Origin: Pseudomonas brassicacearum
GTDB taxonomy: Bacteria > Pseudomonadota > Gammaproteobacteria > Pseudomonadales > Pseudomonadaceae
Assembly (NCBI RefSeq): GCF_000585995.1
Contig: NZ_CP007410.1
Location: 3,003,430 to 3,067,429 of the forward strand
Reading direction: 5' to 3'
Length of the DNA stretch: 64,000 nucleotides
Under the pieces are notes generated by a model. The model was not told the DNA's origin. It saw only the letters and a program-made list of their open reading frames with translations, and did no database searches. Made by a program: the position numbers and the translations under genes. This document shows, one piece after another, positions 52,826 to 62,437 of the stretch (its first letter is position 1; the number at the start of each line of letters is the position of its first letter).

Positions 52826-55372
52826 TCAATAGGAGTAGGTCAGGCGCGCGAACACGCCTTTGGCGCGGTCCTCGCCAAACACCCTGGCCCGGTACTGCAG
52901 GGAAAAGTCCACGTAGGAACGGGGGGCATTGTAGGCATCTTCCCGGAACCAATAACGTACGTTGTTTCCTATCCCGATGCCCCCGGCGTCGCCGGACGAG
53001 AAATCACCATTGGATTCGCTCTTCATCTTCGAATCGTAGTCAATTGCCGCCACGATATGAGGGAAGGTCACCCAGCGCGAACCGGTGCCGCCAATCGCAT
53101 AGCTGCGACCCACTTGCCATTCGCTGTTGAAGTAATTGCGCGAGTCGTTGATGTAATGGCCGACCTCGGCATACAACTGCGAGGTCCACCAGCTCGGCAC
53201 ATCGACCCGCAGGTCGGTACCGATGCTCGAACCGTAGCCCAGGCGCACCAGCCAGTCGCCTTCGACATTGGACGAGCCAAGGGGGAAGGTGCGTTCGAGG
53301 GCGGCCATGATGTTGACGGAACTGAAGGGTTTGACCCGTACGCCAAGCGCCCCTTGCAAGGCATCGGCGCCGGTGTCCGAGTCGCTGTTCTTGCTCCACA
53401 GGGTGTCGGTAATACGCCCGTAGAGCTCGACAAAGCGGGCATTGCGATAACCCAGCGGGCGCCAGGACAACTCGGTGCTGTTTTGCAGCAAGTCATTGCT
53501 TTGGCTGCCGCTGCTGCCGGTGCTCGGTGCCGCACTCAGGCCACTGGAGCTGTTGCCGCGATAGCTGGTGGTGCTGGTCAGGCCCATCCTGCGTGAAACG
53601 TCACCCACGGCGCGACGGGTATCGAACAGTTGTTGCGCGGACATGGGCGTTTCTGCTGTTTCTTGCCCATCGATCACGCGCTTGAAGTACGCGACGGATT
53701 CGTCGTCTTCATGGACACGCATGGCGTTGTAGGCGGCGTCCTGGGCTGCCGCCGGCTTCAGTGGCGCCGTGGCATCGGCCTTGCGGAACGCCACGTGGGC
53801 CGCTTCGTCGTCGCCGGCCTGCATCGAGAGGTAGGCAAGCTGCAGGTCACTGACCGAGGCCAGTTCACCGGAGGTCCGGGCCTCTTGCAGACGTTCCCGG
53901 GCTGTGCGGCGTTGACCGATGGCGGCATACAACCCGGCCTCTTCATAGGCCGGCAGGGTGCCCAGGGCCAGGGCATGGGCAAAATCCTTCCGGGCGCCGG
54001 CATCGTCTCCGGTTTGTTGGCGCAGGCGTCCACGCATGACCAACAGCCGGGCGTCATCGCCATGGGCTTGCAGGCCTTCGCTGGCCGCCGCGATGGCTTG
54101 GGTCAGGCGTTTCTGCTCGGTCAGGGCGCTGACCAGCAGATGCCGATAGGACGGGTTCTGTGGCGCACGGGCAATGGCCTGGTTTGTCAGGGTGACCGCG
54201 GTTGCCGGGTCTTTGCGGGCGAGGGCGGCATAGGCCTGGGAGGCCAGGGCTGTGCCGGCATCATGGGTGCTGCCGGGCCAGATGGCGCAGGTCAGGCCGA
54301 AGGTGCTTTCCTGGCATTCCAGGGACGGTGGCGCCAACTGGCTCATCGTGTTGAAGCCCTTGTTCTTCTGGCGCAGCGCCACGCGGGCGGCTGTCCGCCG
54401 GCGGATCACCTCATCACTGTCGTCGTTGCCCAGGGCCTGTAATTGGTCCAGCGCTTGCTGAGGCTCGCCTCGGGCCTGCGCGACGTCGACGGCAAAGAGG
54501 CGGATGTCACGGATTTCGCTGGCCGACACGCCAGGCAGTGCCTGGGCACGGTTCAAATCGGCCTGGGCCGCTTGGATCTTGCCCTGGCGTTCCCGAGCAT
54601 AGCTGCGCAGGATCCACGGGGCGGGTTTACTGTCGTCCAACGCCAATGCACCCGAGGCGGCCTGTTCGGCAGCGGGGTAATCCTTGTTCGCGAGCAGGGC
54701 GCTGATGAGCAGTTGCTGGTTGGCGGAGATTTCCGGAGCCCAGGCCACGGCTTTGCGGGCCTGGTCCACGGCCATGGCCGCATTGCCTTGTTCCAGGGCG
54801 CGGTAGCCCTGGGTCGCCAACGGCACGGCGAGTTGCCGGCGGATCGCTTGGCGGCGCAGCAACAAGGTGTTGTCCTTGGCGAAGGTCCTCAGGGCCTCGG
54901 AAGTCGCCTGATCGGCTTCTTCCAGATGTTGCTGGCGTTGCAGGGAATCAATCAATAACAACCGGTATTCCCGGCGACGGGGCGCCTGGGCGATGGCCTT
55001 GCGGGCCGATTGCGCGGCCAGGCCGAATTGTTCGTGATCATAGGCTTTGAACCCCTGGGACGCGGCGGCGAAGCCCGGTGCTGCCGGCGCGGCGCGGGAC
55101 GACCTGGCGGTCTGCGGCTGGTCGCGGAGTTTCTTGTCCCGTTCGGCCAACTCAATCAGCGTGTTCAGGCGCGTCACGTCGGCGCGTAGGCGCAGGGCTT
55201 CGCGCGCCTTGGCGATGGCCAGGTCGTAGTCCTTGCGCTCGTAGGCACTGTAGGCCTCGTTGGCGGCGGTGTACGCCGGCCCGGTCAATGGCAGCGGCAA
55301 CGTCTCGGCCGACGCCAGTGCAGAGATCAGGCTCAGCCCCGTGGCCAAAAGGGTCAAAAGGGGGCGGTTCAT
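52826..55372 (-). CDS. nfrA: NfrA-like outer membrane polysaccharide export protein
   Basis: An 848-residue protein. It has a signal peptide of about 23 residues (LLTLLATGLSLISALASA). Tandem TPR-like helices (about 30-600) include FKAYDHEQFGLAAQSARKAI and similar units. The C-terminal region (about 640-848) matches the N4 adsorption protein A C-terminal barrel and ends in an aromatic residue (LTYSY), as outer membrane barrels do. In E. coli NfrA is the outer membrane receptor of phage N4 and exports the NfrB glycan. Its ATG overlaps the nfrB stop. Confidence 0.85.
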   Translation of the reverse strand: MNRPLLTLLATGLSLISALASAETLPLPLTGPAYTAANEAYSAYERKDYDLAIAKAREALRLRADVTRLNTLIELAERDKKLRDQPQTARSSRAAPAAPGFAAASQGFKAYDHEQFGLAAQSARKAIAQAPRRREYRLLLIDSLQRQQHLEEADQATSEALRTFAKDNTLLLRRQAIRRQLAVPLATQGYRALEQGNAAMAVDQARKAVAWAPEISANQQLLISALLANKDYPAAEQAASGALALDDSKPAPWILRSYARERQGKIQAAQADLNRAQALPGVSASEIRDIRLFAVDVAQARGEPQQALDQLQALGNDDSDEVIRRRTAARVALRQKNKGFNTMSQLAPPSLECQESTFGLTCAIWPGSTHDAGTALASQAYAALARKDPATAVTLTNQAIARAPQNPSYRHLLVSALTEQKRLTQAIAAASEGLQAHGDDARLLVMRGRLRQQTGDDAGARKDFAHALALGTLPAYEEAGLYAAIGQRRTARERLQEARTSGELASVSDLQLAYLSMQAGDDEAAHVAFRKADATAPLKPAAAQDAAYNAMRVHEDDESVAYFKRVIDGQETAETPMSAQQLFDTRRAVGDVSRRMGLTSTTSYRGNSSSGLSAAPSTGSSGSQSNDLLQNSTELSWRPLGYRNARFVELYGRITDTLWSKNSDSDTGADALQGALGVRVKPFSSVNIMAALERTFPLGSSNVEGDWLVRLGYGSSIGTDLRVDVPSWWTSQLYAEVGHYINDSRNYFNSEWQVGRSYAIGGTGSRWVTFPHIVAAIDYDSKMKSESNGDFSSGDAGGIGIGNNVRYWFREDAYNAPRSYVDFSLQYRARVFGEDRAKGVFARLTYSY

Positions 55373-57483
55373 GCCGGAAGCTCCATTGGGTAGAGGCTGT
55401 GCTGGCGTGCCACCACCTGTTCGATAGTGGCTCGCGGCAGCACGCCGCTGTCGACCAGGTAATCGCCGATCCGGCCGTGATGCTGCGGACGATACTGCAG
55501 CATGGCGCGGCTGAACTGATCGCGATCGAGCAAGCCCATTTCGATCAGCAGGTCGCCCAGCAACGGTGCGCTGGCATTCGGTACAGCATGGCCGTTGTTC
55601 GCTGGCATTTGGCGCAACAGCGCGAGAATTTCACTTTCTCGGGCGATCAGTTGCACCGGCTCGTTGCCCAATTCGGCGCTGACCTGTTCCAGGCCTTCGT
55701 CGGAAAGCGGGTTGGCGACGGCGATCTGTTCACGACCTTCGCCATTGCGTCCCAGGGGAATGACCCGCCAGCGCAAGGCAAACTCGCTGGCCAGTGATGA
55801 GGTTGAGGCAGCCGCTTTTTCGGTCACGTCGAAGACCCGCGGCAAGTCATTCTGGAACGCAATGGCTTCGGCCAGGGTTTCGTCGTCCAGCCAGCCGTTA
55901 TTGAGCAGAATCCGACCCAACGGCACATTACGCGACTGCTGTTCGTCGAGGGCGCTTTGCAGGTTGGTGTCAGTAATGGCCTGCCAGGACAGCAATACAC
56001 TGCCCAGGCGACGCGGTGCGGTGGCGACCAGGTCCGTGGACGGGAAGTCATGCATGGTCTTGTCCCAGACCAGCTTGCGGTTCATCACCTTGCCCACGAG
56101 GAACATGCGCCAGGCCCTGGAGGCGGCCATGAAGTTGACGAAGTTGCCCACCAGCATGCGCGGGATCGACAGCAGACCGTGCTGCCAGCCGTACAACACG
56201 GTGGTGAAGTAATAGCGATGCAGGATGCGCCAGACCAGGGCGACGCCGTTGGCCAGCAATAGGTATTGGATCACGCCGTTGGTTTCAAAGGGCGTTGGGA
56301 AACTGACGTTCCACAAGCCGCTGTTGCGCAGGATGATCAGGCCCAGCAGTTGCACCAGGATCACATAGGCAATGATGCTGATGAACGCGGTCACAACGCC
56401 CTTGCGGTCGCGAAACAGCAGGTATCGGTTGGCCAGCGAGCCATTCCAGCCCATCTGTTCCCAGCCTTGCAGGCCGATGCCGAGGGTCCAGCGAGCCTTT
56501 TGCCGAAAGGCGGTGCGGAAGGTATCGGGGAAAAACTCGCGCACGCACAGCGGCATTGTCAGGGTCGATTCATAGGGCTTGCGGAACCAGGATTTGCGCA
56601 GCACCCGGAACTGCACGGGGAAGCGTACGAAGATCGCGTTCATGCCGACCTTGGCCAGCCGCGCGCCGACGTCATAGTCCTCGGTGAGGCTGTCGGTGTT
56701 GAACGGTTGGTTTTCGGTTTCGCCGGCCAGCACCCGCAGGGCGCGATGGGAAAAACAGGTGCCGACACCGGCCGAGGGCACGGTGTCGGTCATGCTTTCG
56801 CGCACCACCAGGTCCTTGCCGTGCCATTCGGCAAACTCGTCCATGTAGACGCCCGCGACCCATTCGTACCAGTTGCGCTCCAGCGACACTACCGGCAATT
56901 GAATCATGTCCTTGCGCGGCAACAGGTAGTTGAACAGACGCAGTTCCAATGGATGCAGCACGTCTTCACTGTCGTGCAGTACGACGCCGGCGAAGGTCAT
57001 GCCATGGGTTTTCTCATGCAGGAAAATCGCCTGGATCACCCAGTTCAAACAGTCAGCCTTGCAGGTCGGCCCCGCATGGGGCACTTCCACGCGATGCAGT
57101 TGTTTATAGCGCCGGCGCATCCGCTCGACTTCGTCGATGGTGCGCTGGTCGTTGATATAGGTGCCGACGAAGACGACGTAGTTCTGGTAGTCGAGCGTCG
57201 ACACCATGTTTTCGATCATCGGCGCGATGACGTCGTATTCCAGCCAGGCCGGCACCATGATCGCCAACGGTTGTTCGTCCCGGGCCAACAGTTGCTCGGC
57301 GGTCAGCGGCCGGTATCTGCGGTCCACGGTGAACTTGCGGTATAGGCGACGAGACCAGTACCACACGTCAATGATCAGATCGTCCAGGCTGGAGATCAGG
57401 ATCAGTACCGCGACCACAATGGTCGCGGCTTCCAGGTAGTTATAGTAGTGGGCCAGCCAATAGGGCCAATAAAGCGACGTCAT
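55369..57483 (-). CDS. nfrB: NfrB-like GT2 glycosyltransferase with MshEN c-di-GMP domains
   Basis: A 704-residue inner membrane processive glycosyltransferase. TM1 is near residue 20. The GT2 domain (about 70-330) has LHDSEDVLHPLELRLFNY (DxD), TEDYDVGARL and FRQKARWTLGIGLQGWEQ (RxxRW-type). TM helices follow (about 365-490). The C-terminal part has MshEN-like units: RLGSVLLSW..DEQ, PLGRILLNNGWLDDETLAEA, and GRIGDYLVDSG..ARQ. MshEN units bind c-di-GMP, and in E. coli NfrB the signal turns on glycan synthesis. ATG 57483 lies 12 bases after the reconstructed stop of the BcsB-like gene. Confidence 0.9.
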   Translation of the reverse strand: MTSLYWPYWLAHYYNYLEAATIVVAVLILISSLDDLIIDVWYWSRRLYRKFTVDRRYRPLTAEQLLARDEQPLAIMVPAWLEYDVIAPMIENMVSTLDYQNYVVFVGTYINDQRTIDEVERMRRRYKQLHRVEVPHAGPTCKADCLNWVIQAIFLHEKTHGMTFAGVVLHDSEDVLHPLELRLFNYLLPRKDMIQLPVVSLERNWYEWVAGVYMDEFAEWHGKDLVVRESMTDTVPSAGVGTCFSHRALRVLAGETENQPFNTDSLTEDYDVGARLAKVGMNAIFVRFPVQFRVLRKSWFRKPYESTLTMPLCVREFFPDTFRTAFRQKARWTLGIGLQGWEQMGWNGSLANRYLLFRDRKGVVTAFISIIAYVILVQLLGLIILRNSGLWNVSFPTPFETNGVIQYLLLANGVALVWRILHRYYFTTVLYGWQHGLLSIPRMLVGNFVNFMAASRAWRMFLVGKVMNRKLVWDKTMHDFPSTDLVATAPRRLGSVLLSWQAITDTNLQSALDEQQSRNVPLGRILLNNGWLDDETLAEAIAFQNDLPRVFDVTEKAAASTSSLASEFALRWRVIPLGRNGEGREQIAVANPLSDEGLEQVSAELGNEPVQLIARESEILALLRQMPANNGHAVPNASAPLLGDLLIEMGLLDRDQFSRAMLQYRPQHHGRIGDYLVDSGVLPRATIEQVVARQHSLYPMELPA

Positions 57484-57495
57484 CAAAGGTTACCG

Positions 57496-59692
57496 TTACT
57501 GGCGATTGCGACGGGCGCTACGGCCAGCCAGCAACAAGATAAGGAACAAGGCAATGCCACCCGGGATCAGCCAAAGCAGTGACGGTTTACGCCAGGCATC
57601 CAGGCCCTTGGGTTCTTCCTGGCCGATCAACTGGCTGCCGTTGGGATCCTGGGTATCGAAGATCGCCACGGCACCGCTGTCGCCCAGGGGTCAGCACAAT
57701 CGGCTTGGCCAGGCTTGGGGGTTGGTCGCCCAGGGACCGATAGACCAGGCCGTGCTGGCCCGAGGTCTGCACCACTTGCAGGGAAGCCAACTGGTTGAGG
57801 CGCTGCACATCCAGCATCACTTGGTCTTTATGGTTGATGCGCAGGTGACCCTGCTCATCGACCTGCACCGATTCCTTGCTGTCCTTGAGTGGCAGTTCGA
57901 ACGCCAGGAAGGCTTTATCCGGGCTGACGGTGGCTTTTGGATCGGCACTGACTTTCAACTGCGCGCGCAACGGCGAGACACCCGAGGCATCGGCCACCGA
58001 GATCACTTGGGCCAGGCTGTTGGCCGGGTGGTCAAGGTACGCCTGGGGAACGAGCACTTGGGTGTCAACGGCGAAGCGTGCGGCGATGCCGGAGAAATCG
58101 TCACCCAACGAGGTTTTGTCCAATACGATATGGCTGGTCGGCAGCACCGACACCGGGAACGCTTGCGGGGTTTCCAGGCAACGGTCACTGACCGGTTGGC
58201 GTTGGAACGAGACGCGCAAGACGTTTTTCGAGCCCAGGGCGTAGCGTGGGATGTGAGCCTGGATGCGTTGCGGTTGGCCATCGGTGGTCAGTTGCTGGGC
58301 ACCGATCAGGAAATCATTGAAAAACAGCGAGGCCACGGGCGCGGTGTCCGAAGCACCGGGTGCAGCGGAGACGTCGACCACGGCGGTAACGGGCAGGCGA
58401 CCGTCATAGGCCACGCTGCCCAGGGGGAACGAGGTGCTCCAGTCGAATCGCGATGCCACGTCGAAGGTGCCGGAGGCGCCGCCCAGTCGCGACAGGGCCA
58501 CGCGGCCATCGTCGCTCAACGGGGCCTGGGCTTCGATCACGGTCAACTGGCGGCTGCGCGCGAGCTTGTTCCACGCGGAACCCAGCAAGGACAAGGCTTT
58601 GCCGGTCGCATCCGGGGCAATCATCAATACCGGGCGAGTGCCCAGCAGTGCCAGACGCACGTTGTCAGTGCCGGTGCTCACCATGGCAGCGTTGACGTGC
58701 GCATTGCGCCATTGGGTCAAGGCCGTGGCCGCCGCTGCGTCGACGCCTTGGACTTGGCTTTGCAAGGCATCCAGGGACTGGTTGATGGCCTTGAGCAGTT
58801 CTGGGTCGTTGATTGCCAGGTCAGCTTGCACGTTCGTGGTCTGGCCAAGCATCAGCAGCGCACCGATTTCGGCTGGGTTGGCCAAGGTGTGCTGGCCTTT
58901 GCCGTTGAGGCTGGCGAAGGCGGGAATGTTCAACAGCTCGGCCGGGACGCGCAGGCCGCTCAGGTCCACGCTGTCCTGCACGGCAGGGAAGGGCAGGATG
59001 CGCGCATGTTTGCCGATACGCTCCAGGGCCACGCCCAATCGCCAGGCGGCGTCATAGCTGCCAGCCGACAGCGAGCCAGGTGCGACCAGGATGCCGGGGT
59101 TGGCGGGCAAAGTGGTCCAGGCGGCACCGACATCCTGCAGTTGGCTGGCGTCGTAGCTGTAGTTCAGGCGGGTATCCGGCTGAATGCGCAGCACGTTGCC
59201 TATGACCCGATCTTCTTCACACAGCGGCCGGGAAACCACCGAGGACCAGGCAATGCCCAAACGCACCAGGCCATTGTCGCGCGGGGCCTTGTCTACGCCC
59301 AGTTTGACGCTGGCATCGCCCTGCGCTTCGCTGAGGCCTTCGGCACGCACTGGATAACCGTCGAGCGACAGCAGCATGGTGTTGCGGCCCCCTTCGCCAT
59401 TGAGATAGCTGGCGTCCAGCTGCAGCGTCGCATCGTCGAGCGTCACGCCGGCGGGTACCGGCAAATACAGTTCGCGTCGAGCGTCGCTGGCGCCCAGCAG
59501 GATCGGCGCCGTGATGCCCAGGTCGCTCAAGCGAATCTCACGCTCCTGGCGGGTATCGGCGTTGAGTCGATGGATTGCCTGGGTGAGCGGGCTATCCGCA
59601 GCCAGGGCAAAGGTCGGCATGAGCGCGAGCAGGCTCAGGCCACAGGCAAGGGCGCTGAGCGCGCCCGTATGGATGGCAACGGAAGGCTTCAT
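57496..59692 (-). CDS. BcsB-like polysaccharide synthase subunit, frameshifted near the 3' end
   Basis: A periplasmic protein with a signal peptide (ALACGLSLLALMPTFALA) and the BcsB architecture of carbohydrate-binding modules alternating with flavodoxin-like domains (LYLPVPAGVTLDDATLQL, LSLDGYPV, SLFFNDFLIGAQQL). As given, the frame runs 701 residues and stops at 57587 with a nonsense tail after residue about 670. Removing one base in the tract CGCCCAGGGG (57681-57690) restores DSGAVAIFDTQDPNG, then a transmembrane helix (LLWLIPGGIALFLILLLAG) and RSARRNRQ, stop 57496-57498. This is the normal BcsB membrane anchor. It is therefore either a sequencing error or a recent loss of the anchor. Confidence 0.8.
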
Positions 59693-59728
59693 TCAGGCAA
59701 ATCTCGATCTGATAAGGGTAAGTAGCGG

Positions 59729-61030
59729 TTATGAGGTGAAATCGGCGAGCAACTCGCGTGGCTCGGACAGCGGCGTGTGTAACGGCTCGTGAGTCGGTTG
59801 CACCTGGCCCACGACAAAATCGTCGACCGGGCGCCTCATCAGGGTATCGACGATGCGTTGGCTGGCCTTGCCATCGCCATAGGGGTTGACCGCCTGTGAG
59901 GTACGACGCCACAAGGCCTCGTCGTCGAACAGCGCGTTCACGCCGGCAATGATTGAGGCCGGGGACGTGCCAACCAGGCGCACGGTACCGGCGGCCACGG
60001 CTTCGGGGCGTTCGGTGACGTCGCGCATCACCAGCACCGGTTTACCCAGGGACGGCGCTTCTTCCTGCACACCGCCGGAGTCCGTGAGGATGACGTGGGC
60101 GTGTTGCATCAGGCGCACGAACGCCAGGTAATCCAGGGGGTTGATCAAGTGCACGTTGAGCAGGTCACCCAGTTGTTCGGTCACCGGCCCCAGCACGTTG
60201 GGATTGAGATGCACCGGGTAGACGATCTGGATGTCAGTACGCTGGGCCAGATGACGCAAGGCTTTGCAGATGTCCAGGAAGCCCTCGCCGAAGTTTTCCC
60301 GGCGATGACCGGTCACCAGCAACAGCTTGCGCCCGGTTTGCAGGAACGGGAACTGTTGGTCCAGTTCGCCACGCAACTGTGCATCCTCATTGATGCGCTG
60401 GGCAGTCAGTTGCAGGGCGTCGATGACGGTGTTGCCCGTCACCAGGCAGCGGCCCTGCAGGCGTTCGCCCAGCAGGTTGTCGCGGGATTGTCCGGTAGGG
60501 GCAAACAACAGGTCGGCACTGAGATCGATGCAACGACGGTTCATTTCTTCCGGCCACGGACTGTAGATGTCACCGGTGCGCAGCCCGGCTTCGACATGGC
60601 CCACGGGAATACGCCGGTGGAAGGCGGCCATCGAAGCCACCATGGCTGAGGTGGTGTCGCCATGGACCAACACCCGATCCGGCCGGGTCTGTTCCAGGAC
60701 CGGGTCGATGGCGCTATAGAGGGCGGCAGTCAGGGAGTTGAGGGTCTGGTGCGGGGTCATCACGTCAAGGGTGAAATCGGCCTTGAGATCGAACAGATCC
60801 AGCACTTGCTTGAGCATGCTTTGATGCTGGCCGGTGACGCAGATCAGCGACTCGATGCCGGGTTCGGCGGCGAGGGCCTTGACCAGGGGGGCCATCTTGA
60901 TGGCTTCGGGACGGGTGCCGAAGATCGACAGGATCTTGATCCGTGGGACTTGAATAGCGATGACGCCCTTCCTCGCGCAGTTTTCTGCGCCGCACAACAG
61001 CCGTCCAGGCACGATAAAGTGGCTGGGCAA
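59729..61030 (-). CDS. wecB: UDP-N-acetylglucosamine 2-epimerase (WecB family)
   Basis: About 405-433 residues, depending on the start. Family motifs are IFGTRPEAIKMAPL, VTGQHQSMLKQ, VLVHGDTTSAM, GHVEAGLRTGD, LVTGHRRENFGEG and DSGGVQEEAPSLGKPVLV. It makes UDP-ManNAc from UDP-GlcNAc, the likely donor for NfrB. The start is unclear: TTG 61030 and GTG 61012 lack a Shine-Dalgarno, while the strong AGGAAGG (near 60967-60973) is followed only by ATC 60961 or ATT 60955, close to where the family usually begins. It is first in the operon wecB, bcsB-like, nfrB, nfrA, ybcH-like. Confidence 0.9.
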   Translation of the reverse strand: MPSHFIVPGRLLCGAENCARKGVIAIQVPRIKILSIFGTRPEAIKMAPLVKALAAEPGIESLICVTGQHQSMLKQVLDLFDLKADFTLDVMTPHQTLNSLTAALYSAIDPVLEQTRPDRVLVHGDTTSAMVASMAAFHRRIPVGHVEAGLRTGDIYSPWPEEMNRRCIDLSADLLFAPTGQSRDNLLGERLQGRCLVTGNTVIDALQLTAQRINEDAQLRGELDQQFPFLQTGRKLLLVTGHRRENFGEGFLDICKALRHLAQRTDIQIVYPVHLNPNVLGPVTEQLGDLLNVHLINPLDYLAFVRLMQHAHVILTDSGGVQEEAPSLGKPVLVMRDVTERPEAVAAGTVRLVGTSPASIIAGVNALFDDEALWRRTSQAVNPYGDGKASQRIVDTLMRRPVDDFVVGQVQPTHEPLHTPLSEPRELLADFTS

Positions 61031-61888
61031 GCAAGCGGTTTAAGTTAAATAAATCCGATGATCAGGCAGCGGCCCACGTGCACAGGAAGTGACGTAGTGG
61101 CATCTTGCGATCTGACCCGTCAAATTAATAGCATTAAAGATCGTTAGCGCAAAGTTTTATATGTGAAGTTTCAATAATATTTTTTTACAAGCTTTTTTAG
61201 CGACAGGAGAGGGCGGTTGGAATTGAACGTTGTATTCTTATTAGTGTTTGATTTATAAAGTTTTTTTGTAATTTATGTGAGCTTGTGGATGGTCGCGGGC
61301 GGTGCGTGCAAGGTGGCTGTCGGTTTTTTGACAGCTCGCGTCAATGATGATGTAAGACATTGGCTCGTCATTAGAATGACGCCTGTATATTGTCAAAAAC
61401 GCTAAGCAGGTAGTACTTAAGTGCCAAGTCTTATAAGTAGCAAAAAGTTCAATCTTAATTGAACGCTTATTTAAATAAGTCGCAACGGCGATGCTCATTA
61501 TTCGTGTTCGCAAAACAGCGCATCTCTTAATGAAGGCAGTTGCCCCGAAGCCTTCCTTAAGTCCAATGCGACGCAGATAAAACCGCTGGCTCCCTCTAGC
61601 CGATAATCGCACGCTTTGTCATGGGTTCGTGCCTGGGTTATTGACCGAACTAACCGGTTGGTACATTTTAGGCGCAATCCGCCTTGCGTCGCCTTGCCAA
61701 GGCCATAATAAAAAATAGAGGAACACCTCATGCGGAATTGCCTGCACACCCTCAACGCCTCTCCCTTGATCTACCGCGCCTGGCCTGGAGCACGTCGCAG
61801 CGCCTACGTCTGGATCCGATAGCGGACACCGCCGCCGTTCTATCGCGCCGGCTGGATCCCGGCATCGACAATCCGAGAGGTCTTCAAG
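61031..61888. other. AT-rich intergenic stretch between wecB and dctQ
   Basis: About 860 bases with no well-supported gene. Between about 61130 and 61500 the base composition is clearly AT-rich, unlike the GC-rich surroundings, with runs such as TTTTTTTACAAG and ATATTTTTTT. Candidate promoters for wecB (minus) and dctQ (plus) must lie here. Frames on both strands are short and resemble nothing known. The AT content suggests an H-NS/MvaT-bound control region or foreign DNA (inference). Confidence 0.5.
61730..61822 (+). CDS. Possible 30-codon ORF before dctQ
   Basis: ATG at 61730 follows AGAGGAAC by about 6 bases, a good Shine-Dalgarno. The frame reads MRNCLHTLNASPLIYRAWPG and ends after WIR with TAG at 61820-61822. 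It has no recognised similarity, and the following 66 bases to dctQ are non-coding. It could be a leader peptide, a decayed gene start or chance. Confidence 0.25.
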   Translation: MRNCLHTLNASPLIYRAWPGARRSAYVWIR

Positions 61889-62437
61889 ATGACAAAAGTC
61901 GTCGATCTGTATTTCAAGCTGCAAAAGCTCCTGATCGTGCTGTGCATGATCGCAATGATCGTGCTGGTGTTCGGCAACGTGGTGCTGCGCTATGCCTTCA
62001 ACTCCGGCATCAGCGTGTCGGAAGAACTGTCGCGCTGGTTCTTCGTCTGGATGATTTTTCTCGGCGCCCTGGTGGCGCTCAAGGACCGTGCGCACCTGGG
62101 GATGGACAGCCTGGTCAAGCGCTTGCCACCGGCCGGCAAGCGCCTCTGCCTGGTCATCGGGCACCTGCTGATGCTGTACATCTGCTGGTTGATCTTCATC
62201 GGCAGTTGGCAGCAGGCGGTGATCAACCTGGATGTGGTCGCGCCAGCCTCAGGGTTGTCGATGGCGCTGTTCTATGCCGCCGGCCTGGTGTTCGGCGCCA
62301 GCGCCGCGCCCATCCTGCTCTACGAACTCTATCTGGCGATGTTCGGCAAGCTCGGCGATGACGAGCTGGTCATGGTCAAGGACACCGACGCCGCCGAAGT
62401 GATCGCCCATAACCCCATCAAGAGTACCCGCCCATGA
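61889..62437 (+). CDS. dctQ: TRAP transporter small permease DctQ
   Basis: A 182-residue membrane protein with four hydrophobic segments, the DctQ pattern (LLIVLCMIAMIVLVFGNVVLRY, ELSRWFFVWMIFLGALVALKDRAHLGMD). It forms the membrane complex with DctM, taking substrate from DctP using the Na+ or H+ gradient. The C-terminal 25 residues are polar and cytoplasmic. The stop overlaps the dctM start (ATGA). The substrate is probably a C4-dicarboxylate or similar organic acid, not shown by sequence alone. Confidence 0.9.
   Translation: MTKVVDLYFKLQKLLIVLCMIAMIVLVFGNVVLRYAFNSGISVSEELSRWFFVWMIFLGALVALKDRAHLGMDSLVKRLPPAGKRLCLVIGHLLMLYICWLIFIGSWQQAVINLDVVAPASGLSMALFYAAGLVFGASAAPILLYELYLAMFGKLGDDELVMVKDTDAAEVIAHNPIKSTRP

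Noticed and set aside
57506..59725. 739-residue plus-strand frame opposite the BcsB-like gene
   Set aside because: Longer than the real gene but made of His/Gln/Gly-rich shadow sequence; the minus strand has signal peptide, BcsB motifs and operon context.
61253..61612. Minus-strand 119-residue frame in the AT-rich block
   Set aside because: Low-complexity AT-driven frame with no Shine-Dalgarno and no recognisable domain.
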